NCBI RefSeq assembly: GCF_004216555.1
Contig: NZ_SGWQ01000011.1
Span: 62,001 to 126,000, forward strand
DNA from: Herbihabitans rhizosphaerae
GTDB lineage: Bacteria > Actinomycetota > Actinomycetes > Mycobacteriales > Pseudonocardiaceae
Direction of reading: 5' to 3'
Length of the DNA stretch: 64,000 bases
Shown here: positions 22,701 to 41,760 of the stretch, in pieces
How the letters are laid out: each line of letters begins with the position of its first letter
Numbering within the stretch: the first letter of the stretch is position 1
Translations under genes and position numbers: made by a program
The notes under the pieces: generated by a model
The model's database searches: none
Told to the model about the DNA's origin: nothing
What the model saw: only the letters and a program-made list of their open reading frames with translations

Positions 22701-24460
22701 ACGTGGGCCACTCGCTGGCCACGACGCGGGCGTCGCTGGCGCACCGGGCGGTCGTGCTCGGCTCCGACGAGGAGGCGTTGCGCCGCGGGCTGGACGCGCT
22801 GGCCGAGGGGCTGCCGGCGTCGAACCTGGTCGAGGGCGTTGCCAGGGACGAGGGCGGTACGGCGTTCCTGTTCACCGGTCAGGGCGCGCAGCGGGCCGGC
22901 ATGGGGCAGCAGCTGTACGCCGAGTTCCCGTTGTACGCCAAGGTGTTCGACGAGGTGTGCGCCGCGTTCGACGTGCACATCGGAACGCCGCTGCGTGAGG
23001 TGATCTTCAGCGATGAGGATCTCGTCCACCAGACGGAGTACACCCAGCCGGCGCTGTTCGCCGTCGAGGTGGCGCTTTACCGCCTTGTCGAGTCGTGGGG
23101 TGTGCGTCCGGATTACCTGATGGGTCACTCGATCGGCGAGCTGGTCGCCGCGCATGTGTCCGGCGTGCTCTCGCTGCCGGACGCGGCGGCACTGGTGTCC
23201 GCACGCGGCAAGCTCATGCAGGCGCTGCCCACCGGCGGCGCGATGATCTCGCTGCGCGCCACCGAGGACGAGGTCGCGCCGCTGCTCACCGACCGGGTCA
23301 GCATCGCCGGCATCAACGGCCCGGAGTCGATCGTGATCTCCGGTGACGAGGACGCCGCCGCCGCGATCGCCGAGCACTTCGAGAAGCTGGACCGCAAGGT
23401 CAAGCGGCTGCGGGTAAGCCACGCGTTCCACTCGCCGCGCATGGAGCCGATGCTGGAGGAGTTCCGCGCCGTCGCGGGATCGCTTTCCCTTGGTACGCCG
23501 AGCATCCCGATCGTCTCCAACGTGACGGGTGCGCTGGCCACCGCCGAGGAGCTGGCCTCGCCGGAGTACTGGGTGCGGCACGTCCGGCAGGCCGTCCGGT
23601 TCGCCGACGGCATCAGCGTGCTGGAGTCCGACGGCGTCACCCGGTTCCTCGAGTTGGGCCCGGACGGCGCGCTCACCGGTATGGCCCAGGAGTGCCTGAC
23701 CAACCCGGACCGGGCGCGGCTCGCCGCAACGGTGCGCCGGGACCGGGACGAGATCGCAACGTTGCAGGCGGCGATCGCAACGTTGCACGTTGACGGTGTC
23801 GAGGTCGACTGGCGTGCCGTGTTCGGCGGCACCGGTGCGCGGCGGATCGACCTGCCCACCTACGCGTTCCAGCGCAGGCGGTTCTGGGTCGACGGCGTGC
23901 TCGCCGTCCAGCGTGCGCAGTCCACCGGGGGCTCGGCCGCGCTGGAGGAGCCGGAGGACACCGGTCCGTCGCTGGCCGAGCGGATCGCCGGGCTGCCCAA
24001 GGCCGAGCAGGAGCGAATCCTGTTGGACGTCGTCGGCGCCCAGGTGGCCGTCGCGCTCAGCTACGAGAGCGCCTCGGCGGTCGAGCCGGAGCGGGCGTTC
24101 AAGGATCTCGGCTTCGACTCGCTGACCGCGGTCGAGCTGCGCAACCGGCTGTCCGCCGCGGCCGGCGTGGCACTGCCGGCGACCATGATCTACGACTACC
24201 CGAATCCGGTGGCGCTGGCCGACCACCTGCGGGAAGCCTTGGCGGACAACGAGTCCAGCGGCGTTCTGTCCGAAGTGGACAAGCTGGAGGCCGCTGTGGC
24301 GAACCTGCGGAACGGGGAGCGGACCGCGGTCGCCGACCGGCTCCGCGCGCTGCTCGCCACGCTGACCGACGAGGACGGCGGTCAGGACATCACCGAACAG
24401 CTCGAGTCGGCATCCGCCGACGACGTGTTCGCCTTCATCGACAACGAGCTCGGCAACTAG
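16793..24460 (+). CDS. Type I modular PKS, two modules (KS-AT-KR-ACP, KS-AT-ACP)
   Basis: 2555 residues from ATG 16793 (an in-frame TTG at 16781 is less likely). Module C: docking helix, KS (Cys192), AT (Ser630; NAFH from 727 in place of HAFH, still malonyl-type), KR without DH, ACP (Ser1438). This KR lacks LDD and has Trp1268 eight residues before Tyr1276, so it is A-type and should leave an L-hydroxyl. Module D: KS (Cys1670), AT (Ser2113, HAFH from 2210: malonyl) and ACP (Ser2443) with no reductive domain, so a keto group remains. The protein therefore installs a beta-hydroxy-ketone unit. The C-terminal docking tail ends in an acidic helix with [13 protein letters not shown]. It sits 20 bp before the next PKS gene. 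Confidence 0.97.
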   Translation: MANDDKLRDYLKRATADLQQTRRRLREVEERDREPIAIVGMGCRYPGGVTTPEDLWDLVANGVDAISDFPSDRGWDTDRIFDPEPDQEGKTYTRRGGFLDGAGEFDAGFFGISPREAQLTDPQQRLLLEVSWEAFERAGIDPATVKGSPTGVFAGLMYHEYEGNSPSGSLVSGRVAYSFGLEGPAVTVDTACSSSLVAMHLAVRSLRSGECTLALAGGVAVMSTPDIFVEFSAQRGLAPDGRCKAFGAGADGAGWSEGAGMLVLERLSDAKRNGHPIFAIVRGTAVNQDGASNGLTAPNGPSQRRVIRAALTDAGLEPSDVDAVEAHGTGTSLGDPIEAQALLATYGQDRDEPLWLGSIKSNIGHPQSAAGVAGVIKVAMALRNGLLPKTLHADEPSPHVDWSAGNVALLTEEQAWPERDRPRRAAVSSFGLSGTNAHVIIEQPEPAGEPAEGAWPQDVPVPLLVSARDAQGLAAQAKQLESTTHADLADLGFSLATTRSALEYRAAVLATDADSAARGLAALAAGDAAPGVLSGRTDEGLTAFLFTGQGAQRAGMGRELSTAFPAYATAFEEICAAFDEHLDRPLAEVIDDELVHQTAYTQAALFAVEVALFRLVESWGIRPDYVMGHSIGELAAAHVSGVLTLADAAKLVTTRGRLMQSLPTGGAMIAVQASEDEVTPLLTDRVGIAGINGPRSLVVSGDEDAAAAVGEHFEKLGRKVKRLRVSNAFHSPRMEPMLEEFRDVAREVSFGAPQIPIVSNVTGVLATPEELASPDYWARHVRQAVRFHDGVRTLAAEGVTRYLELGPDGVLTSMARECLDEDTAVVIPAVRRDRPEQQALIAAIAQAHVSGVRVDWPSVFAGSGARRIDLPTYAFQRTHYWADASSQTSVAAQEDPADTAFWDAVEQQDLDGLAASLRVRPDELDGVVPALSAWRRRRRDESTVDSWRYKVTWRPVAPRGGQLSGTWIVIGDDQVIAETLAERGVTVVAIEAGLDRAALAERIAAVDSPAGVLSLPGNDYLTAVVLAQALADTGVTAPLWLATRDAVAVAGETVDAEQSPIWGLGTVLAIDQPDTWGGLIDVSTVDSSTAARLADVLASNVDDQVAIREAGVYGRRLERAPLAGALPKRRWSPQGTVLVTGGTGGVGSHVARWLADNGAEHLVLTSRRGADAPGVAELVEELDTRVTVVACDVADRDAIATLLAEHPPNAVFHAAGVMHADAALTDLTVEEYAERGRAKIDGARNLDELLGDTPLDAFVLFSSGAAVWGAVAQAAYGGANAYLDGLAHARRARGLAATSVAWSTWGGGGMVDAAMDAELRRSGVPAMDPRLAITALGQALDAGESHLVVADIEWARFAPTFTFARRRPLLDALPEAAESAQDSAGESALVARLSGLQEAERERVLLDIVRTRVAMVLGYEGASAVDPSRPFKDLGFDSVTSVDLRNGLTEATELRLPATMVFDYPTPKAMARYLLDELVDGSDAPVEASTVASTVDDDPIAIVGMACRYPGGVRSPEDLWNLVAGGVDAISEFPADRGWDLETLLDDDPDKPGTCYVRHGGFVHDADEFDPAFFGISPREALAMDPQQRLMLETSWEAVERAGIDPSSLAGQQVGVFAGSGGQDYWDLLANAPEESEAYLGTASVAAVISGRVSYTLGLTGPSMTVDTACSSSLVSLHLAAQSLRNGECSLALAGGVLVMSTPAPFVAFSRQKGLAPDGRCKSFGAGADGAAWSEGAGMVLLERLSDARRNGHPVLAIVRGSAVNQDGASNGLTAPNGPSQQRVIRDALANAGLVPSDVDAIEAHGTGTTLGDPIEAQALLATYGQDRAGEPLWLGSIKSNIGHAQAAAGIAGVIKTVESVRHGVLPRTLHADEATPHVDWESGNVALLTEQREWTDTGRARRAGISSFGISGTNAHVIIEQAPADEPVDTEPRRTPAVTPWLVSGQSAKAVRAQAANLLSTVDGEDPVDVGHSLATTRASLAHRAVVLGSDEEALRRGLDALAEGLPASNLVEGVARDEGGTAFLFTGQGAQRAGMGQQLYAEFPLYAKVFDEVCAAFDVHIGTPLREVIFSDEDLVHQTEYTQPALFAVEVALYRLVESWGVRPDYLMGHSIGELVAAHVSGVLSLPDAAALVSARGKLMQALPTGGAMISLRATEDEVAPLLTDRVSIAGINGPESIVISGDEDAAAAIAEHFEKLDRKVKRLRVSHAFHSPRMEPMLEEFRAVAGSLSLGTPSIPIVSNVTGALATAEELASPEYWVRHVRQAVRFADGISVLESDGVTRFLELGPDGALTGMAQECLTNPDRARLAATVRRDRDEIATLQAAIATLHVDGVEVDWRAVFGGTGARRIDLPTYAFQRRRFWVDGVLAVQRAQSTGGSAALEEPEDTGPSLAERIAGLPKAEQERILLDVVGAQVAVALSYESASAVEPERAFKDLGFDSLTAVELRNRLSAAAGVALPATMIYDYPNPVALADHLREALADNESSGVLSEVDKLEAAVANLRNGERTAVADRLRALLATLTDEDGGQDITEQLESASADDVFAFIDNELGN

Positions 24461-24480
24461 CGGGACGAGAGGCCGTCAGA

Positions 24481-35499
<11,019 letters not shown>

Positions 35500-35517
35500 C
35501 ACGCCGACAACGTTGTC

Positions 35518-35551
35518 AGGCCGGTCGGAGTGAGACTACTCCGACCGGCCT
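35518..35551 (+). terminator. Terminator of the PKS operon
   Basis: AGGCCGGTCGGAGT pairs perfectly with ACTCCGACCGGCCT (14 bp, 6-nt loop), 18 bp after the PKS stop codon. No T-run, as is common in high-GC actinomycetes. It marks the edge between the PKS operon and the GH47 gene. Confidence 0.75.
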
Positions 35552-35625
35552 ATTGTCACGCCCGAATGGTTCAGACAAGGTTGTCACGATCTGCGAACTC
35601 ACCCCCTGCCATAGGAGTTTGCGAA

Positions 35626-37032
35626 ATGCGTGCTGACCTTTCTCGTCGTGGTTTCATCGGCCTGCTCGGCGCCGCCGGCCTCACCGGCGTCGCCGCTCCC
35701 AACGCCCTCGCCCAGCCCCTCGCCGAACCCGGACACGGGCACTGGCGGCGGCTCGCGAACGAGGTGCGCAACGAGACGAAGTGGGCGTGGAAGCAGTACG
35801 TGGCCAAGGCGTTCGGCCACGACCAGATCAAACCGGTGAGCGGCGGCTACGAGGAGTTCTTCGTGCCGGGCCACCCGGTCGGGCTCACCGTCGTCGAGGC
35901 GCTGGACACCCTCTGGCTGATGGAGCTCGACGCCGAGTTCGAGCAGGGCCTCGCGTGGGTGAACAAGCACCTGAGCTTCGACATCGACGCGCCGTTCCAG
36001 GTGTTCGAGACGAACATCCGGATGCTGGGCGGTCTGCTGTCGGCCTATCACTGCGTGCCCGACCCACGGCTGCTCGAACTGGCGAATGATCTCGGCACCC
36101 GGTTGTTGCCGGCGTTCACGAAGTCGCCGAGTGGGGTGCCCTACCGGTACGCGAACCTGCGCACCGGAGCGGTGAGCCGGCCCGAGACCAACCTCGCCGA
36201 GACGGGCACCTACATCACCGAGTTCGGCACACTGAGCAAGCTGACCGGCGACAAGCGGTTCTACGACGCGGCCAAGCGCGCGTTCCAGGTGACCTTCGAC
36301 AAGCGCTCCCCGCTCGACCTGCTGCCGTTCGCGGTGCACGCGGAAACCGGCGAGTTCACCAACCGGACGGCCACGGTTGGCCCGCCGGCGGACTCGTACT
36401 ACGAGTACCTGTTCGACGGCTGGAAGCTGTTCGGCGACAAGGATCTCCGGTCCTGGTACGACACCCTGATCGCGGGAATCCTGGAGCACCAGGCGGAAAC
36501 CGTCGGCGGGCACATGTGGTTCAAGCAGGTCGACGCGTTCACCGGGGCACTGGTCAGCCGCGAGCAGAGTGAGCTGGCGTCGTTCTTCTCCGGGCTGCTC
36601 GCCGAGGGCGGCGACGTCAAGAGCGGCCGCGCGTACCACGACTCGTGGAACGTGGTGCAGGACCGCTACGGCGTGCTGCCCGAGGGTATCGCCTACGACA
36701 CGCTCGCGGCGATCAGCAAGGGGAATCAGCTTCGCCCCGAGTTCGCCGACGGCGCGTTCAGCCTGTGGCTGGAGACCGGCGACGAGCTGTACCGGCATCG
36801 CAACGCCACGCACTTCCGGCACATGGTGCGCACGTCGAAGGTGCGGTACGGCTACACGATCCTCGATGACGTGACCACGAATCCGGTCAAGCGGGGCGAC
36901 TTCTGTCCGGGGTACTGGTGGTCGGAGCAGTTGAAGTACTACTACCTGATCTTCGGCAACGCGCGCAGGTTCGACTATCGGGATCACTACCTGTCCACCG
37001 AGGGAAACCTGTTCAAGGGAGCGATCCGCTAG
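35626..37032 (+). CDS. Tat-exported GH47 family alpha-mannosidase-like protein
   Basis: 468 residues. ATG at 35626 has AGGAG nine bases upstream and gives a twin-arginine signal SRRGFIGLLGAAG cleaved near ALAQP. The mature part follows the (alpha/alpha)7 barrel pattern of class I (GH47) alpha-1,2-mannosidases: VEALDTLWLMELDAEF, FETNIRMLGGLLSAY, ETGTYITEFGTLSKLTGD, DSYYEYLFDGWKLFG, and a C-terminal LSTEGNLFKG, which corresponds to the calcium-binding Thr/Glu segment. GH47 is mainly eukaryotic, with scattered bacterial members. It would act outside the membrane on mannosylated glycans or glycoproteins. A hairpin and 52 bp separate it from the next secreted protein, so the two may work together. 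No link to macrolactam synthesis is visible. Confidence 0.85.
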   Translation: MRADLSRRGFIGLLGAAGLTGVAAPNALAQPLAEPGHGHWRRLANEVRNETKWAWKQYVAKAFGHDQIKPVSGGYEEFFVPGHPVGLTVVEALDTLWLMELDAEFEQGLAWVNKHLSFDIDAPFQVFETNIRMLGGLLSAYHCVPDPRLLELANDLGTRLLPAFTKSPSGVPYRYANLRTGAVSRPETNLAETGTYITEFGTLSKLTGDKRFYDAAKRAFQVTFDKRSPLDLLPFAVHAETGEFTNRTATVGPPADSYYEYLFDGWKLFGDKDLRSWYDTLIAGILEHQAETVGGHMWFKQVDAFTGALVSREQSELASFFSGLLAEGGDVKSGRAYHDSWNVVQDRYGVLPEGIAYDTLAAISKGNQLRPEFADGAFSLWLETGDELYRHRNATHFRHMVRTSKVRYGYTILDDVTTNPVKRGDFCPGYWWSEQLKYYYLIFGNARRFDYRDHYLSTEGNLFKGAIR

Positions 37033-37041
37033 GGAACGCCG

Positions 37042-37074
37042 CTCCCGGCCACGACGTCCGATCGTGGCCGGGAG
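37042..37074 (+). terminator. Hairpin between the two secreted-protein genes, overlapping the next RBS
   Basis: CTCCCGGCCACGA and TCGTGGCCGGGAG form a perfect 13-bp stem with a 7-nt loop. The right arm ends in GGGAG, which is part of the GGGAGGGG Shine-Dalgarno before ATG 37085. It may terminate the GH47 transcript, or fold over and limit translation of the next gene. Confidence 0.55.
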
Positions 37075-37084
37075 GGGTACTCAC

Positions 37085-38983
37085 ATGACGAGCGTTCGAC
37101 CGCGTAGGCGACTCCGAGCCGCGGGCCTGCTCGCGATCACGGTGATCACCGTGGCGCTGTGCGCACCATCGGCCCTCGCCAGCCAGCCGACCGCGCCGCC
37201 GGGAATCAGCCCCGCCGACTGGCGAAACCAGGCGATCTACCGCCAGATCTACTTCGCCGCCTATCCGGCGGCCTGGGGGAAGGTCGAGGTTCACCACGCG
37301 ATCGAGCAGCAGGTGTTGAAGCGCTATCCGGGTTTGTACACCGAAGCCTGGATCAACGACCTTCCGAACCTTCGCGGCATTCCGCTGATCAAGGGCCAGG
37401 ATGGCAACAACACGTTGCACCGGAGCCTGATCAGGCTCTGCTGGGACTATTTCTACGAATTGTTTCCCGGCGTCGATCCAAAGACCGGCGTCGATTCCGG
37501 AAAGCATCCGACGAAATACCACATCGAGGCATGGGCGCGTGCGCTGGACCTGATCTTCTCCAACGCGTTCTGGTCGCAGGAGGGGCGGGCGAACCCGGCG
37601 GTCGGGCATCTGCCGGACGCCGCGCGGATGAAGGCGACGATCGACGGCGCACTGGCGCTGGCGGCGGAGTACGGGAACGCCCAGCTCGTGGCGCAGAACC
37701 CGATGCTGAAGAAGATGCTCAAGGAGGCGTCGGTCTACCTCTGGGCGCACGTCCTGTTCGAGGACGCGCGCACCAAACTCGCTCCGGAGGAACGCCGCAC
37801 GGTCGGCGACGGTTCGCAGACCAAGGCGATGCTGGCCCGGCAGAATCTGGGCGGCGTCGACTTCTCCTCGGTCGAACTGCGCTATCTGTCGGACCGGCCG
37901 TCCGGTGACGGCCGCAGCGTCGGCCTCTCCTATCGTGCCGGTTCGCTTCCGCTGGCGGGCGAGGGAATGGCGAACGGTCTTGCCGCGATGAAGGAATCGT
38001 CGGACGCGTTCTTCGTGTGGCTCTCGCTTCCGCCGTCGGCGTTCACGGTGAACCTGAATCCGGACGAGCCGAACCGAATCGTGGACGAGAAACTGGGGCA
38101 GACCGACGCCGGGCGCATTCTGCTCGAGGCTGACCTGGAGTTGAAGCGCACCGCGGGCCGGCTGATGATGCCGGACAATCCGGTCGGCGAGCGGTTCCAG
38201 GCGCGGCGCAGCCCGCAGTGCTTCACGTTGCGGCAGTGGATCGTGCCGGCGCCGGCGACCGTGCACGCCAACGGTGACGAGCTGTACATCGCGAACGCGC
38301 CGCTGGCGGTCAAGATGGAGCCGAGCCAGGTGAACACGCCGATGGCCGGCTCGTCCTGCCCACAGGCCAAGGCCGAGCTGACCCAGCGGGACGAGGCCGC
38401 GTTCACGGAGCTGATCCTGCCGCTGGTGGAGAAGACGGTGAACGAGGCGCCGGAGTACGCGCCGCTGCGGCGGGTGTACCTGAGCCGGGTGGCCGCGCAG
38501 TGGTACCGCGACCGCAGCCTCAGCACGCCGACGGCGTACGGCAACCTGATCGATTCCGGCACCATCGATCGCTGGAAGCTGGCCGGGCCGTGGAAGCCCA
38601 CCGACACGTTCAACGCGTACGTGAAGTCCTTCACCGAAGGCGACATCAGGGTCACCCGCAACGGGCGCAGCTACGTCTTCGGTGGCGTGGATTTCACGAA
38701 AGTGCCTGTGCGCCAAGAGGTTCCGGCGAACTGGGCCGGCCTGTCGAAGACCATCGAGCAGTCGCGCCAGGACGCGACGGTCGACGGTGGCAGCGTGTGG
38801 CTCGGCACGCAGGAGAGCGCGCCGACCGGTGGTCTCGCGCCCGGCGGAGTCGCCGCACCCGAGCAGCTCGACGGCCTCACCCAGTGGTGGCGCTCCCGCC
38901 TGTCCGGCTGGATGATCATCGGCACGCTGGTGCTGCTGTTCGTCGCCGTCCGGCTCACCCGCCGCAAGCTGTCCAAGTCGTGA
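37085..38983 (+). CDS. Membrane-anchored extracytoplasmic protein with HH-N-H nuclease-like motif, unknown function
   Basis: 632 residues from ATG 37085 (GGAGGGG upstream). A Sec signal peptide (1-33, RPRRRLRAAGLLAITVITVA) leads to a large exported part. A C-terminal helix (about 608-626, GWMIIGTLVLLFVAVRL) with RRKLSKS after it anchors the protein with the bulk outside the cell. Residues 66-128 contain HHAIEQQVLKRYPG (His70/71), NLRGIP (Asn95) and LHRSLIR (His112) followed by WDYFY. That order resembles HNH/Endonuclease VII-type domains seen at the C-termini of RHS and polymorphic toxins. Here the motif is near the N-terminus of an anchored protein, so it may be a degenerate relative with a structural role. 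The rest is unrecognised. It follows the GH47 gene and converges on the next operon with 11 bp between. Confidence 0.75.
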   Translation: MTSVRPRRRLRAAGLLAITVITVALCAPSALASQPTAPPGISPADWRNQAIYRQIYFAAYPAAWGKVEVHHAIEQQVLKRYPGLYTEAWINDLPNLRGIPLIKGQDGNNTLHRSLIRLCWDYFYELFPGVDPKTGVDSGKHPTKYHIEAWARALDLIFSNAFWSQEGRANPAVGHLPDAARMKATIDGALALAAEYGNAQLVAQNPMLKKMLKEASVYLWAHVLFEDARTKLAPEERRTVGDGSQTKAMLARQNLGGVDFSSVELRYLSDRPSGDGRSVGLSYRAGSLPLAGEGMANGLAAMKESSDAFFVWLSLPPSAFTVNLNPDEPNRIVDEKLGQTDAGRILLEADLELKRTAGRLMMPDNPVGERFQARRSPQCFTLRQWIVPAPATVHANGDELYIANAPLAVKMEPSQVNTPMAGSSCPQAKAELTQRDEAAFTELILPLVEKTVNEAPEYAPLRRVYLSRVAAQWYRDRSLSTPTAYGNLIDSGTIDRWKLAGPWKPTDTFNAYVKSFTEGDIRVTRNGRSYVFGGVDFTKVPVRQEVPANWAGLSKTIEQSRQDATVDGGSVWLGTQESAPTGGLAPGGVAAPEQLDGLTQWWRSRLSGWMIIGTLVLLFVAVRLTRRKLSKS

Positions 38984-38994
38984 CGGTCACGGCA

Positions 38995-39276
38995 TCAGAA
39001 GTCGTCCGGTGCCGCTCCGAATCGGGGGTACAACGCGTTCAGGCGCTCGATCTCCAGGTTGTAGCGTTCGACCGCGGCCTGGTCGTCGCCTCCGCCGGCG
39101 GCCATGAACTCCTGGTAGGCGCGCCGCTGTGCCCGGTGGATCTCCTCTCTCATCCGGTAGCGGTACTCCATTCGCTCGAACCCGGCGACGAGGCCGGCGC
39201 GGATGTCCTCCGGCACGTCATTGAAGCGCCAGTTCGGGTACCGAGGGTCGGTCTCGCCCTCGGGTAAATCCTCCAT
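38995..39276 (-). CDS. Small helical protein, last gene of a four-gene operon, unknown
   Basis: 93 residues from ATG 39276 (GGGAGAACCCC region upstream). It is acidic and predicted mostly helical, with no signal peptide or membrane segment. Its C-terminal half (MEYRYRMREEI...QRRAYQEFMAAGGGDD...ERLNALYPRF) matches, position by position, the C-terminus of the preceding gene product (MAYRLRTTQRI...QARAYDDMTAAGGPDN...ERNAALLPRF). The two are therefore diverged tandem paralogs. Function is unknown. The gene lies 20 bp after its paralog. Confidence 0.7.
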   Translation of the reverse strand: MEDLPEGETDPRYPNWRFNDVPEDIRAGLVAGFERMEYRYRMREEIHRAQRRAYQEFMAAGGGDDQAAVERYNLEIERLNALYPRFGAAPDDF

Positions 39277-39296
39277 CAGTGGGGTTCTCCCATCGG

Positions 39297-39686
39297 TCAG
39301 GCGTCGAGCCCGGAGTCGTCGAACCGGGGCAGCAGTGCGGCGTTGCGTTCGGATGTGCGCTTGAACTGCTCCAACGCGTCGGCGTTGTCCGGGCCGCCCG
39401 CGGCTGTCATGTCGTCGTACGCGCGGGCCTGTTCCGCCGCGATCCGCTGAGTCGTGCGCAGGCGGTAGGCCATCCGCGCGGCGTCCTGCTCGATCCACCG
39501 TGTCATGCCGTCGATGTCCGGAACATCGGCGGGGTCCACGCCGTCGGCCACCACGACGCTTTCCGGCTCGGCGAGCAACTCGCGGGCCTTCGCCATCGCC
39601 GCGGCGAACTTCTCGAAGCTGTCACCGAGATCGGCGTACGCGGCAGCGTGCACGCGGTGCCAGTCACCGACATCGTCATCGGTCAT
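39297..39686 (-). CDS. Small helical protein, paralog of the next gene, unknown
   Basis: 129 residues from ATG 39686 with GGGAGGCG upstream. The N-terminus (DDDVGDWHRVHAAAYADLGDSFEKFAAAMAKA) looks like a helical WXG100-sized start but lacks a clear WXG. The C-terminal half is homologous to the 93-residue protein downstream. Its first codons overlap the end of the upstream gene by 11 bp, so translation is probably coupled. No catalytic motif is recognised. Given the ESX-accessory genes 2-5 kb away, it could be a secretion chaperone or immunity-type partner, but that is speculation. Confidence 0.7.
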   Translation of the reverse strand: MTDDDVGDWHRVHAAAYADLGDSFEKFAAAMAKARELLAEPESVVVADGVDPADVPDIDGMTRWIEQDAARMAYRLRTTQRIAAEQARAYDDMTAAGGPDNADALEQFKRTSERNAALLPRFDDSGLDA

Positions 39687-40020
39687 GATCGCCTCCCCTG
39701 TGGCCAGGCTGGCACAGGCGACGTGCTTGTGCCCACCTGTGCGAGTTTCTGCGCAAAGCGTGCGGGTCGAGCCACTTGTCTGGGTGCACCGGGATCACGT
39801 CGGCCACCGGCTGAGGGCCTTCGAGCACCCGCCTGCCGGCCAGTGTGTCGCGGACGATCAACACGCGCCTGCCCTCGACGCAGGTGCCGCGGTGCACGGA
39901 GATGAACCGGTCGCCGCGCACCCAGCGGAACGTGTGGCCGTACTCGTGCAGCAACGAGACGGGCTTGGCGGTATCCGGCCAGCTCAGTCCGTCCAACTTG
40001 GCGTAGTCGCGCGGGCTCAC
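39676..40020 (-). CDS. Conserved-looking small protein, unknown
   Basis: 114 residues from GTG 40020, which overlaps the stop of the upstream gene (GTGA, 4 bp). The sequence begins MSPRDYAKLDGLSWPDTAKP and contains LLHEYGHTFRWVRGDRF and RGTCVEGRRVLIV. It is basic at the C-terminus (RRNSHRWAQARRLCQPGHRGG). HEYGH superficially resembles a zinc-protease HExxH but has HEYGH with the second His at the right place; without the rest of a protease fold this is only a hint. Membership in the tightly coupled four-gene operon supports it being a real gene. Confidence 0.6.
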   Translation of the reverse strand: MSPRDYAKLDGLSWPDTAKPVSLLHEYGHTFRWVRGDRFISVHRGTCVEGRRVLIVRDTLAGRRVLEGPQPVADVIPVHPDKWLDPHALRRNSHRWAQARRLCQPGHRGGDHDR

Positions 40021-40481
40021 CGGCGGCGGAGTACCCGGCGTGCGACGGCCAGAACCTGTTGACACAGAACGGGTTCGCGTGCGGGGTGGGGCTCGGTCAG
40101 CCACATCGCCCGTCCGGTGCCGACGTGGCTCGGCGGCAGTGTCACCCGCCTCCAGCCGGTGACCATGGTGACGCCGGGAGGCGGCAGCACGTCGTCGGGC
40201 CGCGCGGCATACAGCGCCGTCACGAACGCGTGGCGCATCGGGCTCGTCGGCAGGCAGATGGTCGGACACGGCGTGCCGGCGCGGTGCAACTCGGAGTTGA
40301 CCTCCGCGCCGAGCAGCGCGCCGATGATCACGACGGCGACAGGCCCGCGGGGACGCAGGTAGAGCGCGGTCGCGGTGTCCTCCACCTCCCACAGATAGGT
40401 TTCGCGGTACAGCTCGGCGTAGTCGGACAGCACGTCCCGCTCCGATTTGGTGCTGGAATCCGTTGGTGTGTAGGGAAACAC
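40017..40481 (-). CDS. First gene of the four-gene operon, unknown
   Basis: 154 residues from GTG 40481 with GGGAG six bases upstream. Longer in-frame extension exists but loses the ribosome site. The sequence has no signal peptide. One hydrophobic run (GPVAVVIIGALLGAEV) sits mid-protein, more like a buried strand than a membrane helix, and several Cys/Pro-rich turns follow. No family recognised. The upstream 220 bp hold inverted repeats shared with the divergent XRE regulator, which suggests that regulator controls this operon. Confidence 0.6.
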   Translation of the reverse strand: MFPYTPTDSSTKSERDVLSDYAELYRETYLWEVEDTATALYLRPRGPVAVVIIGALLGAEVNSELHRAGTPCPTICLPTSPMRHAFVTALYAARPDDVLPPPGVTMVTGWRRVTLPPSHVGTGRAMWLTEPHPAREPVLCQQVLAVARRVLRRR

Positions 40482-40588
40482 GAGTGCTCCCGGGGGGTCG
40501 GAACGGCGCCGGCGGAACGCTGGAGAAGCTGCCGCCGGCGCCGCCCGTGCGACAGCGGTGCTGTCGCCGCTCGGATGGAATTGGCCTG

Positions 40589-40686
40589 TGCACAAAGTGT
40601 GCAACCTATCTCTAGATCTGCACAATTCACCGATTGGGTGATTGGCTGGACAGCGCTGTCTGCGGAGAATGTGCGGTATTCGCACA
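40589..40686. promoter_or_regulatory. Palindromic operator candidates between the small-protein operon and the XRE regulator
   Basis: TGCACAAAGTGTGCA (40589-40603) and TGTGCGGTATTCGCACA (40670-40686) are near-perfect inverted repeats, with a half site TGCACA at 40619. The second sits just upstream of the XRE gene's Shine-Dalgarno. Related TGYRCA half sites on both sides fit a divergently acting autoregulator. Confidence 0.45.
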
Positions 40687-40704
40687 ACAATTTCGGAGGA
40701 ACGC

Positions 40705-41559
40705 ATGGCCAAGCCACCGTCGGGCGTCAACAGCCGTGGAATCGGGCTCGAATTGCGGCGACTGCGCCGTGAGCACAGCGTGAGCCTGCAAGCGATGGGC
40801 AAGCAGCTCGGAGTGCATCACACCACCGTGAGCCGCATCGAGAACGGCCACCGCGAGCCGACGAGCGAGGAGGTCGCCGGGATCCTCGCGGTGCTCGGCG
40901 TGACCGGCGTGCGGCGGCAGCGGCTGATCAACCTGGCGCGCAACAAGGGCGTGCCGGAGTTGCTGGAGAGCAACACGCTGACCGAGCAGAGCTACAACTA
41001 CCGCAACTTCGAGGACCGCGCGGTCAAGATCACCGATTTCGAGCTGAACCTCATACCCGGTCTCGCGCAGACGGCGGAGTACGCGCATGCCGTGATCTCC
41101 GCGATCCAGGTGGACGAGCACGAGGAGGACCGGAGCATCGATGAGCGGGTCGGGCTGCGCATGGCACGACAGGCGATCCTCGCGCGCAAACGTCCGCCTC
41201 GGCTGCACATTCTGATCACCGAGGCAGCGCTGCGTGCGCCGATGCCGGGCCCGAGGGCGATGGCCCGCCAGGTCCGGCACCTCGCCGACCTGTCCGAATC
41301 GGAGAGCATCGAGGTCAACGTCGTTCCGGCGACCGTCGTCGCACATCCCGGGCTGATGGGTCAGTTCGTGCTCCTGGACTTTGACAAGGACCCGACCATC
41401 GCGTTCATCGAGGACCGCACCACCGGCCTGTTTCTCGATGACCCGGACAAGGTCGCGCTCTATAAGCTGACCGTGGAGAAGCTGACAGACGTCGCGCTGG
41501 ACGAGCCGGGCTCCCGCGAGCTGATGCGCTCGATCACGCGTGACCTGGAACGAGAGTGA
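40705..41559 (+). CDS. XRE-family helix-turn-helix regulator with DUF5753 domain
   Basis: 284 residues, ATG at 40705 after GGAGGAACGC. Residues about 12-66 form an XRE helix-turn-helix (LRRLRREHSVSLQAMGKQLGVHHTTVSRIENG). The remainder is the DUF5753/Scr1-type effector domain, with IPGLAQTAEYAHAVI and the FIEDRTTGLFLDDP block. Such proteins are cytoplasmic DNA-binding regulators that normally pair with a small DUF397 partner, as here (9 bp downstream). They often act in development or secondary metabolism in actinomycetes. Target here is inferred to be itself and the divergent operon. It is not of the LAL or SARP type expected for the polyketide cluster. Confidence 0.93.
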   Translation: MAKPPSGVNSRGIGLELRRLRREHSVSLQAMGKQLGVHHTTVSRIENGHREPTSEEVAGILAVLGVTGVRRQRLINLARNKGVPELLESNTLTEQSYNYRNFEDRAVKITDFELNLIPGLAQTAEYAHAVISAIQVDEHEEDRSIDERVGLRMARQAILARKRPPRLHILITEAALRAPMPGPRAMARQVRHLADLSESESIEVNVVPATVVAHPGLMGQFVLLDFDKDPTIAFIEDRTTGLFLDDPDKVALYKLTVEKLTDVALDEPGSRELMRSITRDLERE

Positions 41560-41568
41560 GGTGGGCGC

Positions 41569-41760
41569 GTGCGTGCGTCGATCGACTTCCACACGGCCTG
41601 GCGTAAGAGCAGCTTCAGCGGCAATGACGCGAACTGTGTCGAGGTGGCCTTCGCACCGTTGGCCGTTGGGCTGCGGGACTCGAAGAACGCCTCTGCCGGG
41701 CAGCTCGCCGTTGGCCGGCGAGGGTTCAGCGGCCTGGTCCGCTGGGCTGAACGGCCGTGA
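41569..41760 (+). CDS. DUF397 protein, partner of the XRE regulator
   Basis: 63 residues, GTG start 9 bp after the XRE gene. It has the family pattern W-RKSSFSG-D-NCVEVAF, then VGLRDSKN. The typical C-terminal W..F segment is replaced by FSGLVRWAERP. The last 35 bp overlap, tail to tail, the end of the EspG-like gene on the other strand. It probably binds and modulates the preceding regulator, as in known DUF397/XRE pairs. Confidence 0.9.
   Translation: MRASIDFHTAWRKSSFSGNDANCVEVAFAPLAVGLRDSKNASAGQLAVGRRGFSGLVRWAERP

Noticed and set aside
39676-40020. HEYGH in the 114-residue protein as a zinc metalloprotease
   Set aside because: The protein is too small and lacks a third ligand region or fold; the match to HExxH is probably chance.
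40705-41760. The XRE/DUF397 pair as the pathway-specific regulator
   Set aside because: It lies in the passenger block without cluster-type boxes, and its palindromes do not resemble TAGGGGT arrays.
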